Of a DNA stretch of 44,019 bases, positions 16,867 through 26,246 are shown piece after piece. How positions within the stretch are numbered: the stretch's first letter is position 1; every line of letters begins with the position of its first letter. The notes beneath the pieces are model-generated. The model was not told the origin of the DNA and searched no databases. It saw nothing but the letters and a program-made list of their open reading frames with translations. The stretch spans positions 1-44,019 of the forward strand of contig CADAAR010000038.1 in NCBI GenBank assembly GCA_902785945.1. Reading direction: 5' to 3'. A program made the position numbers and the translations under genes. Source of the DNA: an uncultured Prevotellaceae bacterium (GTDB lineage: Bacteria > Bacteroidota > Bacteroidia > Bacteroidales > Bacteroidaceae).

Positions 16867-18360
16867 ATGAAACTCAAATATTGTTTAGCGATTGCTGGTT
16901 TTGCAATGGCAATTTGTTCTTGCGACGAAGGTACAGACAACATCGGTATGTCGCTCACCAGCAGTAATGACAACATCAATGTCTCTACCCATGAATTCAA
17001 CGTACTGACAGAATCGTTCGTTCCCGACTCCGTCTATACCTACAACAACGAGCTCTATCTGGGTCGTATCACCGATCCTGAGACCGACATCACCGTTGCC
17101 AGCAGCTTCATGATGCAGTTCAACATGGTGGAAAACGCGATGATGCCCGAAAAAAAGGAGATAACCGATGCTCATAACGGTAGCATCGTGGCCGACTCCT
17201 GCGTCATCTACCTCACCTTCGATGCAAGCAAGACATTTGGCGACTCCACCACAGCCATGAAGCTCCGTCTCTCAGAGCTCGACCATCCTGTAGCCGATGG
17301 TGTACACTACACCAATTTCGACCCTGTGAAGGAAGGCTATATCCGCGAGGGCGGCCTGTCAGTCTCACGCATGTACACCTATCACGACCTGACGGTAAAA
17401 GACAGTCTCAGGGCCCTGTCTACTTATCAGCCCACCATCACCATCCGACTTAACAAGCCTTATACCGATAAGAATGGTGTCACCTATAACAACTATGGCA
17501 CCTACATTATTCAGAACTATTACGACCATCCGCAATATTTCAAGAATTCCTACGCCTTCACGCACCAGTTGTGTCCGGGATTCAATGTTGAAACCACCGA
17601 CGGTCAAGGGCTGATGGCGCATTTCTCATCAGCACAGATGATTATCTATTACACTTACCAGAGCGACGAATTAGCTGAGGAGCTTGAAATCGAAGACAAT
17701 AAGTTCAGTAGTTTCCTCTCTGTATCGTCTACCGACGAGGTGCTCCAGACCATCACGGTGAAGAACGACAAGGCAGCGCTGAAGAAACTGGCAGAGACCG
17801 ACCAGCAGTTCACCTATATGAAGACGCCCGCAGGCATCTTCACGGAAGTTACCCTGCCCGTCGACGAGGTCAAGTCTACACACACGTGCGACTCTCTGCT
17901 CTCCGCCTCTGTCACCTTCCCCCGTGTCAACAACATGGAAGAACTCACCGCATACACGTTCGCTGTGCCCCAGAAGGTTTTGCTGATACAAAAAGACAGT
18001 CTGAACAACTTCTTCGAGAAGATTCAGAACTACAACAACAAGTATGCCTTCTATACCTCGCTCTCTAAAAACGCCTACAGTTTCTCTAGCAGTAGCGATA
18101 TCAACAACCTCATCACCAAGATGTACAACGACCGTAACACAGGTCTGAAGAGCGATCCTAACTGGGTGGAAAAGCATCCTAACTGGAACAAGGCGATATT
18201 GCTGCCTGTGGGCGAGATCAAGTCGGCCACATCCAGCTCTACCAACTCCACACCTATTGCGCTGATTCACGAGATGGGCGTCACCTCCACCCGCCTGAAG
18301 CGTGGCACCTCGTCAGATCCGATTAAGATGCGTGTCATCTATGCTCATTTCAACGACTGA
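16867..18360 (+). CDS. DUF4270 lipoprotein
   Basis: A 497-residue predicted outer-membrane lipoprotein. The signal segment MKLKYCLAIAGFAMAI is followed by CSCDEG, in which either Cys could be lipidated. The beginning of the mature part (NIGMSLTSSNDNINV, then YLGRITDPETDITVASSFM) fits DUF4270, a family of unknown function common in Bacteroidales. It is mostly beta-strand, with one helical region near residues 370-400. It follows the GT5 gene closely and overlaps the next micropeptide by one base (TGATG). Confidence 0.8.
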   Translation: MKLKYCLAIAGFAMAICSCDEGTDNIGMSLTSSNDNINVSTHEFNVLTESFVPDSVYTYNNELYLGRITDPETDITVASSFMMQFNMVENAMMPEKKEITDAHNGSIVADSCVIYLTFDASKTFGDSTTAMKLRLSELDHPVADGVHYTNFDPVKEGYIREGGLSVSRMYTYHDLTVKDSLRALSTYQPTITIRLNKPYTDKNGVTYNNYGTYIIQNYYDHPQYFKNSYAFTHQLCPGFNVETTDGQGLMAHFSSAQMIIYYTYQSDELAEELEIEDNKFSSFLSVSSTDEVLQTITVKNDKAALKKLAETDQQFTYMKTPAGIFTEVTLPVDEVKSTHTCDSLLSASVTFPRVNNMEELTAYTFAVPQKVLLIQKDSLNNFFEKIQNYNNKYAFYTSLSKNAYSFSSSSDINNLITKMYNDRNTGLKSDPNWVEKHPNWNKAILLPVGEIKSATSSSTNSTPIALIHEMGVTSTRLKRGTSSDPIKMRVIYAHFND

Positions 18361-18491
18361 TGGCCGACGGATATTTAGAGAAACATCACGAGGACTATGA
18401 GGCCCGCAAGGCTGCATGGCTCCGTAAAAAGAAACATCTGCCTAAGACGGGCAAGAGACAAATAGAGCGACCCGATGATGAGTCGCTCTAA
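18360..18491 (+). CDS. 43-residue basic micropeptide
   Basis: The frame opens in the DUF4270 stop codon (TGATG) and runs 43 codons to TAA. It reads MADGYLEKHHEDYEARKAAW at the start, followed by a Lys/Arg-rich stretch (LRKKKHLPKTGKRQ) and an acidic end. Similar short proteins follow DUF4270 genes in Prevotella and Bacteroides and are sometimes labelled dehydrogenase without basis. The last codons form the arms of the terminator hairpin. It stops 2 bp before the end of the convergent uvrD-like gene. The role is unknown; the conserved coupling suggests it is real. Confidence 0.7.
   Translation: MADGYLEKHHEDYEARKAAWLRKKKHLPKTGKRQIERPDDESL
18463..18490. terminator. Terminator embedded in the micropeptide 3' end
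   Basis: The 9-bp arms TAGAGCGAC / GTCGCTCTA with a 10-nt loop are followed by ATTTTAT on the plus strand. The stem encodes the last residues of the micropeptide and also lies directly behind the convergent helicase gene. Confidence 0.65.
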
Positions 18492-18493
18492 TT

Positions 18494-20887
18494 TTATCCT
18501 ATAATCTTGAATTTCGCAAACTTCAGCAGCAGTTGCTTCGTACCTGCATTGCGGAAGGTCACCGTGGCCTTGGTGTTCTCACCCGTACCCTCAATCTTCG
18601 TCACCGTTCCCACGCCAAAGCGCTGGTGCTCAATCTGGCATCCTTCGCGCAATGAATCATGGGGACAGGTCTGACTGTGCGCAGCTTGCGGAGTACAGCG
18701 GCCCTGTCCCCGTGATTCACCTGCCACAGTCTGATACAGACGTTTGAAGTTCGGTCCGAAGGGGTCCACGGGCTTCTCCGCTTGTCTGGGAGCCACAGCC
18801 CTCGGCTTAGGATCAGCCCGGAACTGCGTGGCCACAGGTCTGGGGTTCTGCATCCACTCTCTACTCCTGCTGCCTCCAAATGAACTTTCTCCGAAGCAGG
18901 GCTTTCCCCCACCCGCTTCTGATTGCACCTCCAGCAGCTCCGGATCAATATCCCTGATAAACCGCGAAGGCGTGTCATACTCCATCCGTCCATAGCGGAA
19001 ACGGTTCTGTGCACACGTCATGATGCAATGCTTCTCGGCTCTGGTGATGGCCACATACAACAATCGGCGTTCCTCCTCGAGTTCACGCATCGAACTGGTA
19101 CACATCGGACTCGGAAAGATATTCTCTTCCAGTCCCACGATAAACACCGTAGGAAACTCCAGTCCCTTAGCCGAGTGGATGGTCATCAGCGTCACTTTGT
19201 CGTTCTCGTCGCCCTCATCGCTGTCGAGGTCGGTCAGGAGTGCCACCTCCTGCAAGAAATCTGGCAGATACACCTCATCGCCCATATCTTCTTCCCTTCG
19301 ACTCTCCACAAAGTCCTGCATACCACTCAGAAACTCCTCCAGGTTCTCCTGTCGTGAGATATCCTCGGGGTTACGTCCGCTGTAGATATCCTTGCTGATA
19401 CCCGAGTTCATAATGATATCGTGGCCCAGGGTGTAGGCATCTTCCGTCGCCACTCGACCTATCCAGCCCTCTATCAGCTCCCGGAAGGCCTGTATCTTCG
19501 TCATCGTGCCCTTGCTCACGTCTATCGGGAAGAGCACGGGTTCCTTGATCACCTGCCACAGGCTCACGCCATAGGTCTGTGCCGTCTGGATAATCTTCCC
19601 TACCGTTGTATCACCGATGCCTCGTGCGGGATAGTTCACGATGCGCTTGAAGGCCTCCTCGTCGTTGGGGTTCGCAATCAGTCGGAAATAGGCTATCACG
19701 TCCTTAATCTCCTTACGCTGGTAGAAGCTCAGTCCGCCATAAATACGATACGGTATATTGTCCTTACGCATCTGTTCCTCAAAACTTCGGCTCTGGGCAT
19801 TCGTGCGATACAGAATGGCGAAGTCACTCCAGTCGCAATGGTCCTGCCTGCGCAGCCGTTTGATGTCCTGCGTCACAATCATCGCCTCCTCCCTGTCACT
19901 ATAAGCGGGCTTCAGCTGCAACTTCTCACCGTGCTCATTCTTCGAGAACACGTTCTTCGGTATCTGTCGCTCATTCCGTCTGATCAGCGAGTTCGCCGCC
20001 TGCACTATCAGCTGCGTAGAGCGATAGTTCTGCTCCAGTTTAAAGAGCTTGGCGTCGGTATACTGACTCTGGAAATTCAGGATATTATCGATATTGGCAC
20101 CGCGAAACGAATAGATGCTCTGCGCATCGTCGCCCACCACACACACTTTCTGGCGCTCTTTCGTCAACTGGTAAACAATCGCCTGCTGTGCATAGTTCGT
20201 GTCCTGATACTCATCCACGAGCACAAAATGAAATTTCTCCACGTATTTCTGACGCACAGCCTCATGGTTCTGAAACAGCACCCACGTCTGCACCAACAGA
20301 TCGTCGAAGTCCATTGCGTTCGCCTGTCGACAACGTTCTACGTACCTTATATATATATTAGTCACCTGGGGACGCTTCTGTTGGGCGTCGTCAGCAGCCC
20401 ATGCACTCTGTGCGTAGGCCTGAGGCAGCAACAGATGGTTCTTGGCCATCGAGATACGGTCGGCCACCGATGCGGGCTTATACACCTTGTCGTCGAGCCC
20501 CATCTCCTTGATAATCGTCTTCACCAGCGAACGGGCATCGCTCTGGTCATAGATGGTAAAGTTCGAGTTAAAGCCCAACACCTCCGCCTCCGAGCGCAGG
20601 ATTCTTGCAAACACGCTGTGGAACGTGCCCATCTGCAGATAGCGGGCCCTTTCTTCGCCCACCAGTCTGCCGATACGTTCCTTCATCTCGCGGGCAGCCT
20701 TATTGGTAAACGTCAGCGCCAGAATCTGCCAAGGGGCCATACCCTGTTCCAGCAGCCACGCAATCTTATACGTCAGCACCCTCGTCTTGCCCGAGCCTGC
20801 ACCAGCTATCACCAGCGACGGCCCGTCACAATACACCACCGCCGCCTGCTGACTCTCATTCAGTTGTTGTAACAGCTCGTCGTTCAC
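18494..20887 (-). CDS. UvrD/PcrA-type DNA helicase
   Basis: A superfamily 1A 3'-5' helicase of 797 residues, acting in nucleotide-excision and mismatch repair or clearing RecA filaments. Motifs in order: Q-motif LNESQQAAV, Walker A AGAGSGKTRVL (about 28-38), ALTFTNKAAREMKER (Ia), VLVDEYQDTN (II), VVGDDAQSIYSFRGA (III), EQNYRST (IV), VTLMTIHSAKGLEF (V) and LLYVAITRAEK (VI). The C-terminus has the usual Tudor-like GCQIEHQRFGVGTV domain. The linker before it (about residues 724-745) is encoded by a 65-bp palindrome and looks like an insertion. The start overlaps the stop of the upstream secreted-protein gene by 4 bp. Confidence 0.93.
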   Translation of the reverse strand: MNDELLQQLNESQQAAVVYCDGPSLVIAGAGSGKTRVLTYKIAWLLEQGMAPWQILALTFTNKAAREMKERIGRLVGEERARYLQMGTFHSVFARILRSEAEVLGFNSNFTIYDQSDARSLVKTIIKEMGLDDKVYKPASVADRISMAKNHLLLPQAYAQSAWAADDAQQKRPQVTNIYIRYVERCRQANAMDFDDLLVQTWVLFQNHEAVRQKYVEKFHFVLVDEYQDTNYAQQAIVYQLTKERQKVCVVGDDAQSIYSFRGANIDNILNFQSQYTDAKLFKLEQNYRSTQLIVQAANSLIRRNERQIPKNVFSKNEHGEKLQLKPAYSDREEAMIVTQDIKRLRRQDHCDWSDFAILYRTNAQSRSFEEQMRKDNIPYRIYGGLSFYQRKEIKDVIAYFRLIANPNDEEAFKRIVNYPARGIGDTTVGKIIQTAQTYGVSLWQVIKEPVLFPIDVSKGTMTKIQAFRELIEGWIGRVATEDAYTLGHDIIMNSGISKDIYSGRNPEDISRQENLEEFLSGMQDFVESRREEDMGDEVYLPDFLQEVALLTDLDSDEGDENDKVTLMTIHSAKGLEFPTVFIVGLEENIFPSPMCTSSMRELEEERRLLYVAITRAEKHCIMTCAQNRFRYGRMEYDTPSRFIRDIDPELLEVQSEAGGGKPCFGESSFGGSRSREWMQNPRPVATQFRADPKPRAVAPRQAEKPVDPFGPNFKRLYQTVAGESRGQGRCTPQAAHSQTCPHDSLREGCQIEHQRFGVGTVTKIEGTGENTKATVTFRNAGTKQLLLKFAKFKIIG
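18654..18718. repeat. REPIN-like palindrome inside the uvrD-type gene
   Basis: The outer arms GAATCA-T-GGGGACAGG / CCTGTCCCC-G-TGATTC pair over 16 positions with one G-T wobble. Inside is a second imperfect hairpin CTGTGCGCAGC / GCGGAGTACAG. The core GGGGACAGG/CCTGTCCCC is shared with 39518-39583, 41550-41614 and 43854-43920. Confidence 0.8.
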
Positions 20888-21465
20888 TTTGTTCTTTTCA
20901 GCGTGAATTTCGTGTCCTTGTCTAATTCGCCACTAAGTGTCTTGCCGTCGTTGCTAAGGGTAAGCGTGTCGCGATCTTTGCCGTCAATAAAAAACACCTT
21001 GTTACCCTTCACCTCGTACTTCTCCTTCTGGGACTCAGGCGACAATGCGAGTGCCGCTTTTAGGGCTTTGCGTTTAAACCATCCTACTCCCATTTTTTTA
21101 AGGGCATCGTCATCAATCTTAGTCTTTTGACTCATGATAACGTCTGTTGCACTGGTAAACTCAACGGTTATCGCCACCGTCAAGGCCTTTTTCAAGACTT
21201 CAGCCTGTTTCCTGGCATTAGCTGTTTCTTTGTCCAGCTTGGCTATCTCCTCTTTCGTCAACTTACGGCCTTTCTCCTTCTCCTTTTTTGCAATAGCATT
21301 TGCCCGGGCTTCAGCTATTTTCTTGTCGATGTCTACTTCCGGCCCCATCGCTTGCTCCATAATGTTCGGATGGTAATACACCCTTCCCTTAAGCGATGTC
21401 TGAGCGCTGGCGATGGAACTTGCCATCATCAGCGCAATAAATGCAATAATTACCTTTGTTTTCAT
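20884..21465 (-). CDS. Secreted protein of unknown function
   Basis: A 193-residue protein with a signal peptide (residues 1-21, ending SIASAQ). A Lys/Glu/Ala-rich helical or coiled segment occupies about residues 40-95. The C-terminal half is strand-rich and ends VKGNKVFFIDGKDRDTLTLS then GELDKDTKFTLKRTK, which suggests a small beta domain. I do not recognise a family. MKTKV at 21465 is preferred over an upstream TTG codon that lies in the promoter box (TACCTTTG, 21475-21482), leaving a leader of only about 5 nt. The stop overlaps the helicase start by 4 bp. Confidence 0.65.
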   Translation of the reverse strand: MKTKVIIAFIALMMASSIASAQTSLKGRVYYHPNIMEQAMGPEVDIDKKIAEARANAIAKKEKEKGRKLTKEEIAKLDKETANARKQAEVLKKALTVAITVEFTSATDVIMSQKTKIDDDALKKMGVGWFKRKALKAALALSPESQKEKYEVKGNKVFFIDGKDRDTLTLSNDGKTLSGELDKDTKFTLKRTK

Positions 21466-21494
21466 ATTCTGATGCAAAGGTATGAATAAGTTGG

Positions 21495-21524
21495 GAGAAA
21501 ACCAAATTATAACCGAGTTTTCTC
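21495..21524. promoter_or_regulatory. Inverted repeat in divergent spacer
   Basis: GAGAAAAC and GTTTTCTC are separated by 14 bp, between the divergent secreted-protein and esterase genes. It may be an operator or a hairpin in the esterase leader. No canonical promoter box is clear for the esterase. Confidence 0.3.
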
Positions 21525-21619
21525 AAATTAAAGATTGAACAGTCCTTTTAAACCAAATGAGTAAAACTCCGTCTAACCAAAAAGCTATATTATCAATTAT
21601 ATATTTATTAATAAATTAA

Positions 21620-22853
<1,234 letters not shown>

Positions 22854-23211
22854 TCACTAAGGGATTGTCCCTGCGTGAGGATTTGTGGCTGCAAAGATAA
22901 AGCTAATTTCTTAAAAAACAAAAAAACTCATTATTTTCTCTCGGATATTTGGAATCTTAATGCGCACAGCGCACAGAGCACAGTTTTTAGGAGAGGGGGA
23001 TATAAAGAATGAGAATAAGAGAAATTATTATATTACTATATATATAATATATATATTATATATATAGTAAATATTATTTTGTCCAATACGATGGTGCTCA
23101 TGAGAAAACTGTGCACTGTGCGCTGTGCGCATCTGAGAAACCAAAAATTTGCTGCGTGTTTTTTTGCGTGCTTTTTTTGAAGAATAATTTGGAAACGCAA
23201 TGAAAATTTTG
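22854..23211. other. A/T-rich intergenic stretch with long inverted repeat
   Basis: There is no gene here. It contains a leftward promoter box (22892-22899) facing the hsdR relic and the 171-bp nested inverted repeat at 22961-23131. Beyond that is A/T-rich sequence up to the HU-HIG promoter. Confidence 0.5.
22961..23131. repeat. 171-bp nested inverted repeat
   Basis: The outer 27-bp arms, 22961-22987 and 23105-23131, are inverse copies with a single mismatch and are built of GCGCACAG-type units. The centre (about 23028-23081) is an alternating TA palindrome flanked by TATTACTATA / TATAGTAAATA. The whole can fold into a long cruciform. No clear target-site duplication is visible. Confidence 0.85.
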
Positions 23212-23219
23212 TACCTTTG
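23188..23219 (+). promoter_or_regulatory. Promoter of the HU-HIG leader
   Basis: TTTG at 23188-23191, a 20-bp spacer and TACCTTTG at 23212-23219 match the consensus exactly. Confidence 0.85.
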
Positions 23220-23223
23220 CAAT

Positions 23224-23427
23224 GTCAAAGAAAAAATTCTACATTTCTTGCGTCCCTTCGGTAGCAAGCGCCACCCTTAAAAGGGATGTCGAGCGGCGGC
23301 CTGCCTGAGCAACAAGAATTCCTAGCGCGCAAGGCACCTGTTTCCTAGGCAAAGCCAAAAATGGAGTAATTCGGCGACAAAGTAAAATTATTTAACAATC
23401 TATTAACCATTTAAAATTTTTAGAATT
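23224..23427 (+). ncRNA. Long structured leader of the HU-HIG gene
   Basis: About 200 nt are transcribed before the ATG at 23428. The part from 23240 to 23385 is much more G/C-rich than its surroundings and has several possible stems, for example CTTGC...GCAAG (23248-23272) and CCTAG...CTAGG in the segment with TTCCTAGCGCGC. No convincing ORF lies in it. It may be a cis-acting regulator or a stand-alone RNA. I could not match it to a named RNA family. Confidence 0.45.
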
Positions 23428-24176
23428 ATGGCATTGAAAGTAAAAGCAGTTGAACGTAACATTAAGTTCACGAAAGATGAGAATGATCCTGGTGTGTGGC
23501 GCTATGTGGCCAGGGTGTGATGAAGGCCTGCTGGGATGCAGCCGGTGAGGTGATCAAGGCTTGGGCGACCGAGGGACACAGTGTGGCTCTGCCCGGATTG
23601 GGCTCGATGCGATTCGGTCTGCGCGCCAAGAGTGTGGCAAAGGTAGAGGATGTGAAGACCTCGCTGATCAGCACCCGCCGCATTATCTTCACTCCTACTC
23701 AGGACCTGAAGGACGAGCTGGCTAACACCTCGATTCAGATTACCTGCTACGACCGCAACGGCGATGTTGTGAAGCGTGTAACCTCGGCTGACGCAGGTAC
23801 CGTAGAGGACAACGACAACGAGAACACCAACAGTGAGAGCGAGCAGGGCCAACAGGGCAGCCAGAGCCAGCAGGGTCAGCAAACCGCTAGTACCTATGCG
23901 CTGACGATCTCTAGGACCGGCGTTGGCTCAGCAACCGTCACCAAAGATGGTAATGCTGTGACCTCAGGTACTTCTCTGAACGAGGATGACGAGGTAGAAA
24001 TCAGCATCACGCCTGCTGAGGGTCAGGTGCCCACCGCAACCGTGAATGGCTCAGAAATCGAGCTGACTGAGGACAATGGTGTCTACACTGGTAGCTTCGC
24101 TATGCCTGGTCAGGCTAGTACGCTGATCATCAACACCGGCGAAGGTGAGGACGATGATTATGATCCCAACGCCTAA
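23428..24176 (+). pseudogene. HU-HIG DNA-binding protein, deleted and frameshifted
   Basis: The first frame starts MALKVKAVERNIKFTKDEND and reads to GVWRYV, then stops at 23518-23520. A second frame resumes at once with GVMKACWDAAGEVIKAWA, then ATEGHSVALPGLGSMRFGLR. The expected stretch between them (about 25-30 residues in relatives, from memory) is missing and the frame is shifted. The second frame stays open for over 220 residues: the rest of the HU fold, an acidic Gln/Ser/Glu-rich linker (EQGQQGSQSQQGQQ), and an Ig-like C-terminal domain of the HU-HIG type. The lack of further damage suggests a recent event or an assembly error. Confidence 0.75.
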
Positions 24177-24178
24177 GC

Positions 24179-24203
24179 GAGTGAAGAGTGAAGAGTGAAG
24201 AAT
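24179..24203. repeat. GAGTGAA simple repeat tract
   Basis: About three units of GAGTGAA lie between the broken HU-HIG gene and the smalltalk micropeptide. It is similar to the tracts at 3470, 4361 and 13320. Confidence 0.7.
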
Positions 24204-24204
24204 T

Positions 24205-24312
24205 ATGAAGAAGCGGATTATTGAGGTGGCGGTGAAGGTGATAGTAGCCGCACTCACAGCCTTCCTGACGGCCATCACGACCACAAGTTGCATGGGCTAC
24301 GGCCCCTTCTAA
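24205..24312 (+). CDS. Smalltalk micropeptide (35 aa)
   Basis: A 35-residue peptide starting MKKRIIEVAVKVIVAALTAF and ending in TSCMGYGPF. It has a basic N-terminus, one membrane-spanning helix and a Cys in TTTSC that resembles a lipobox. This is the pattern of the small 'smalltalk' proteins found after HU-like genes in Bacteroides and Prevotella. The function is unknown. It lies 28 bp after the broken HU-HIG gene and is followed by a strong terminator, so it shares that transcript. Confidence 0.75.
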   Translation: MKKRIIEVAVKVIVAALTAFLTAITTTSCMGYGPF

Positions 24313-24318
24313 ACAAAG

Positions 24319-24349
24319 AATCCCCACTCGACTGAGCGGGGATTTTTTA
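24319..24349 (+). terminator. Terminator after the smalltalk gene
   Basis: AATCCCCACTC / GAGCGGGGATT form an 11-bp stem with one A-C mismatch and a GACT loop, followed by TTTTTAT. Confidence 0.85.
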
Positions 24350-24428
24350 TATTACTTATTTCACGAATAGTTTTTTTCGTTGCTTTACATATTTTGTCGT
24401 TGCAACGGTACAACTTTTCCGTGAGATA

Positions 24429-24460
24429 TTTGCAAGAATCGGGAAAAATGTATATCTTTG
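24429..24460 (+). promoter_or_regulatory. Promoter of the 5'-nucleotidase/nudC operon
   Basis: TTTG at 24429-24432, a 20-bp spacer and TATCTTTG at 24453-24460 lie 20 bp before the ATG at 24480. Confidence 0.85.
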
Positions 24461-24479
24461 CACCAAATTATTTCCGACG

Positions 24480-26246
24480 ATGAAAAGATTAGCTATACTA
24501 ACGACGGCCCTTCTGGCCATGATTTTATCTGCCAACGCTCAACCAGCCACAAAAACGGTGAAGCTAAAAGTGATTGAGACAAGTGATGTGCACGGACATT
24601 TCTTTCCTTGGGACTTCATGAACAACAAGCCCATCGACGGAACCCTGACCCGTGCCAACACCTATATCACCAAGCAACGCCAGCAATACGGCGACCACCT
24701 GTTGCTGATAGACAACGGCGATATACTGCAGGGACAGCCCTGTGTGTACTGGTCGAACTACGTGATGCCCGAGGACGTGAACCTGGCAGCACAGGTGATC
24801 AACTACATGAAATACGATGCAGAGACGGTGGGCAACCACGACATCGAGCCCGGACATAAGGTGTACGACAAGTGGATTCGCGAGGTACGCTGTCCGCTGC
24901 TGGGTGCGAACATCGTGAAGGAAGAATACAAGAATGGCAAGGCCAATCCGCAGAGCATCTATACCGGACTGCAGCCCTACTCCACGCATTACGTCGACGG
25001 TGTGAAGATCTGTATCATCGGTATGCTGACACCCGCCATTCCCAACTGGCTGAACAAGTCGATATGGAAAGGCATGGAGTTTGAAGAGATGACCAGCTGC
25101 GCCAAGAAATGGGTGAAGTATATCCAGGATGTGGAGCAGCCCGACCTGATTTTCGGACTGTTCCATTCCGGACTGAAGGGCGGTATCAAGACTGATGAAT
25201 ACGAGGAGGACGCTACGGAGGCTGTGGCCAAGGAGGTGCCGGGCTTCGACATCATCTTCTTCGGACACGACCATCAGGTGCACAACGACTGGATTACCAA
25301 CAAGAAAGGCAAGAAGGTGCTCTGCATCGATCCCAGCTGCTATGTGAAGAACGTGGCAGAGGCTGAGATAGAGCTCACCTATAAGAACGGCCATCTGGTG
25401 AAAAAGGATATCAAGGGTGAGATTGTGAACGTGACCAACGAGGCCATCGACGAGCAGATGCTCAGCCACTTCCAGCCAAAGATAGATGCCGTGAAAAACT
25501 ATGTGGCCCAGAAGATAGGCCGATTCGAGAACCCCGTCTATTCGCGAGAGGGATTCTTCGGCAATTCAGCCTTCACCGACCTGATCCACAACCTGCAGAT
25601 GAAGATTTCGGGTGCCGAGATTTCATTTAACGCACCGCTGGCTTTCAACAGCATGATTCAGGCAGGCGACGTGACACAGGGCGACATGTTCAAGCTCTAC
25701 AGGTTTGAGAACCTGATGTTCGTGCTGCGACTGACAGGCGAAGAGGTGCGCAAGCATCTGGAATACAGCTACGACATGTGGACAAACACCATGAAGACCC
25801 CCGACGACCACGCCCTGCTGCTGAATGAGAACTCGACCGAAGACCAGCAACGCACGGGATTTGTGAACTACACCTTTAACTTCGACTCTGCCTGTGGCAT
25901 CGACTACGAGGTGGACCTGACGAAACCCAATGGTCAGAAGGTGAAGATACTCAGAATGTCGAACGGTGAGCCCTTCGACGAGAAAAAAGAGTATAAGGTG
26001 GTGATGAACAGTTATCGTGCCAATGGCGGTGGTGAACTGCTGACGCTCGGTGCCGGCATTCCCAAGGACGAGCTGGAGAAGCGTGTGGTGTGGCAGACGG
26101 AACTCGACCAGCGCCACTATCTGACCGAGGAAATCCGGAAGATGGGCACCGTGGACCCGCAGCCTAACCACAACTGGAAGTTCGTGCCCGAGGACTGGGT
26201 GAAGCCCGCGCTGGAGCGCGACCGGAAAATTCTATTTGGCAAATGA
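24480..26246 (+). CDS. Secreted 5'-nucleotidase/cyclic phosphodiesterase-like
   Basis: A 588-residue UshA/CpdB-type metallophosphatase with a signal peptide (residues 1-20, ending SANAQ). Metal-site motifs are present in order: ETSDVHGHFFPW, LLIDNGDILQG, VGNHDIEPG, and GHDHQVHND near residue 260. The C-terminal 5_nucleotid_C domain begins near residue 345 and holds FTDLIHNLQMKISGAEISFN and the substrate loop SYRANGGGELLTLG. It should dephosphorylate nucleotides or cyclic nucleotides outside the cytoplasm. The stop overlaps the nudC start by 4 bp. Confidence 0.88.
   Translation: MKRLAILTTALLAMILSANAQPATKTVKLKVIETSDVHGHFFPWDFMNNKPIDGTLTRANTYITKQRQQYGDHLLLIDNGDILQGQPCVYWSNYVMPEDVNLAAQVINYMKYDAETVGNHDIEPGHKVYDKWIREVRCPLLGANIVKEEYKNGKANPQSIYTGLQPYSTHYVDGVKICIIGMLTPAIPNWLNKSIWKGMEFEEMTSCAKKWVKYIQDVEQPDLIFGLFHSGLKGGIKTDEYEEDATEAVAKEVPGFDIIFFGHDHQVHNDWITNKKGKKVLCIDPSCYVKNVAEAEIELTYKNGHLVKKDIKGEIVNVTNEAIDEQMLSHFQPKIDAVKNYVAQKIGRFENPVYSREGFFGNSAFTDLIHNLQMKISGAEISFNAPLAFNSMIQAGDVTQGDMFKLYRFENLMFVLRLTGEEVRKHLEYSYDMWTNTMKTPDDHALLLNENSTEDQQRTGFVNYTFNFDSACGIDYEVDLTKPNGQKVKILRMSNGEPFDEKKEYKVVMNSYRANGGGELLTLGAGIPKDELEKRVVWQTELDQRHYLTEEIRKMGTVDPQPNHNWKFVPEDWVKPALERDRKILFGK

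Noticed and set aside
19421-20872. 483-codon open frame opposite the uvrD-type helicase
   Set aside because: Codon-bias shadow of a clear helicase gene; composition is His/Leu/Arg-rich and no family is recognisable.
23028-23267. 79-codon minus-strand frame in the inverted-repeat region
   Set aside because: It reads through the TA palindrome and the HU-HIG promoter and gives a low-complexity Tyr/Ile tail; not a gene.
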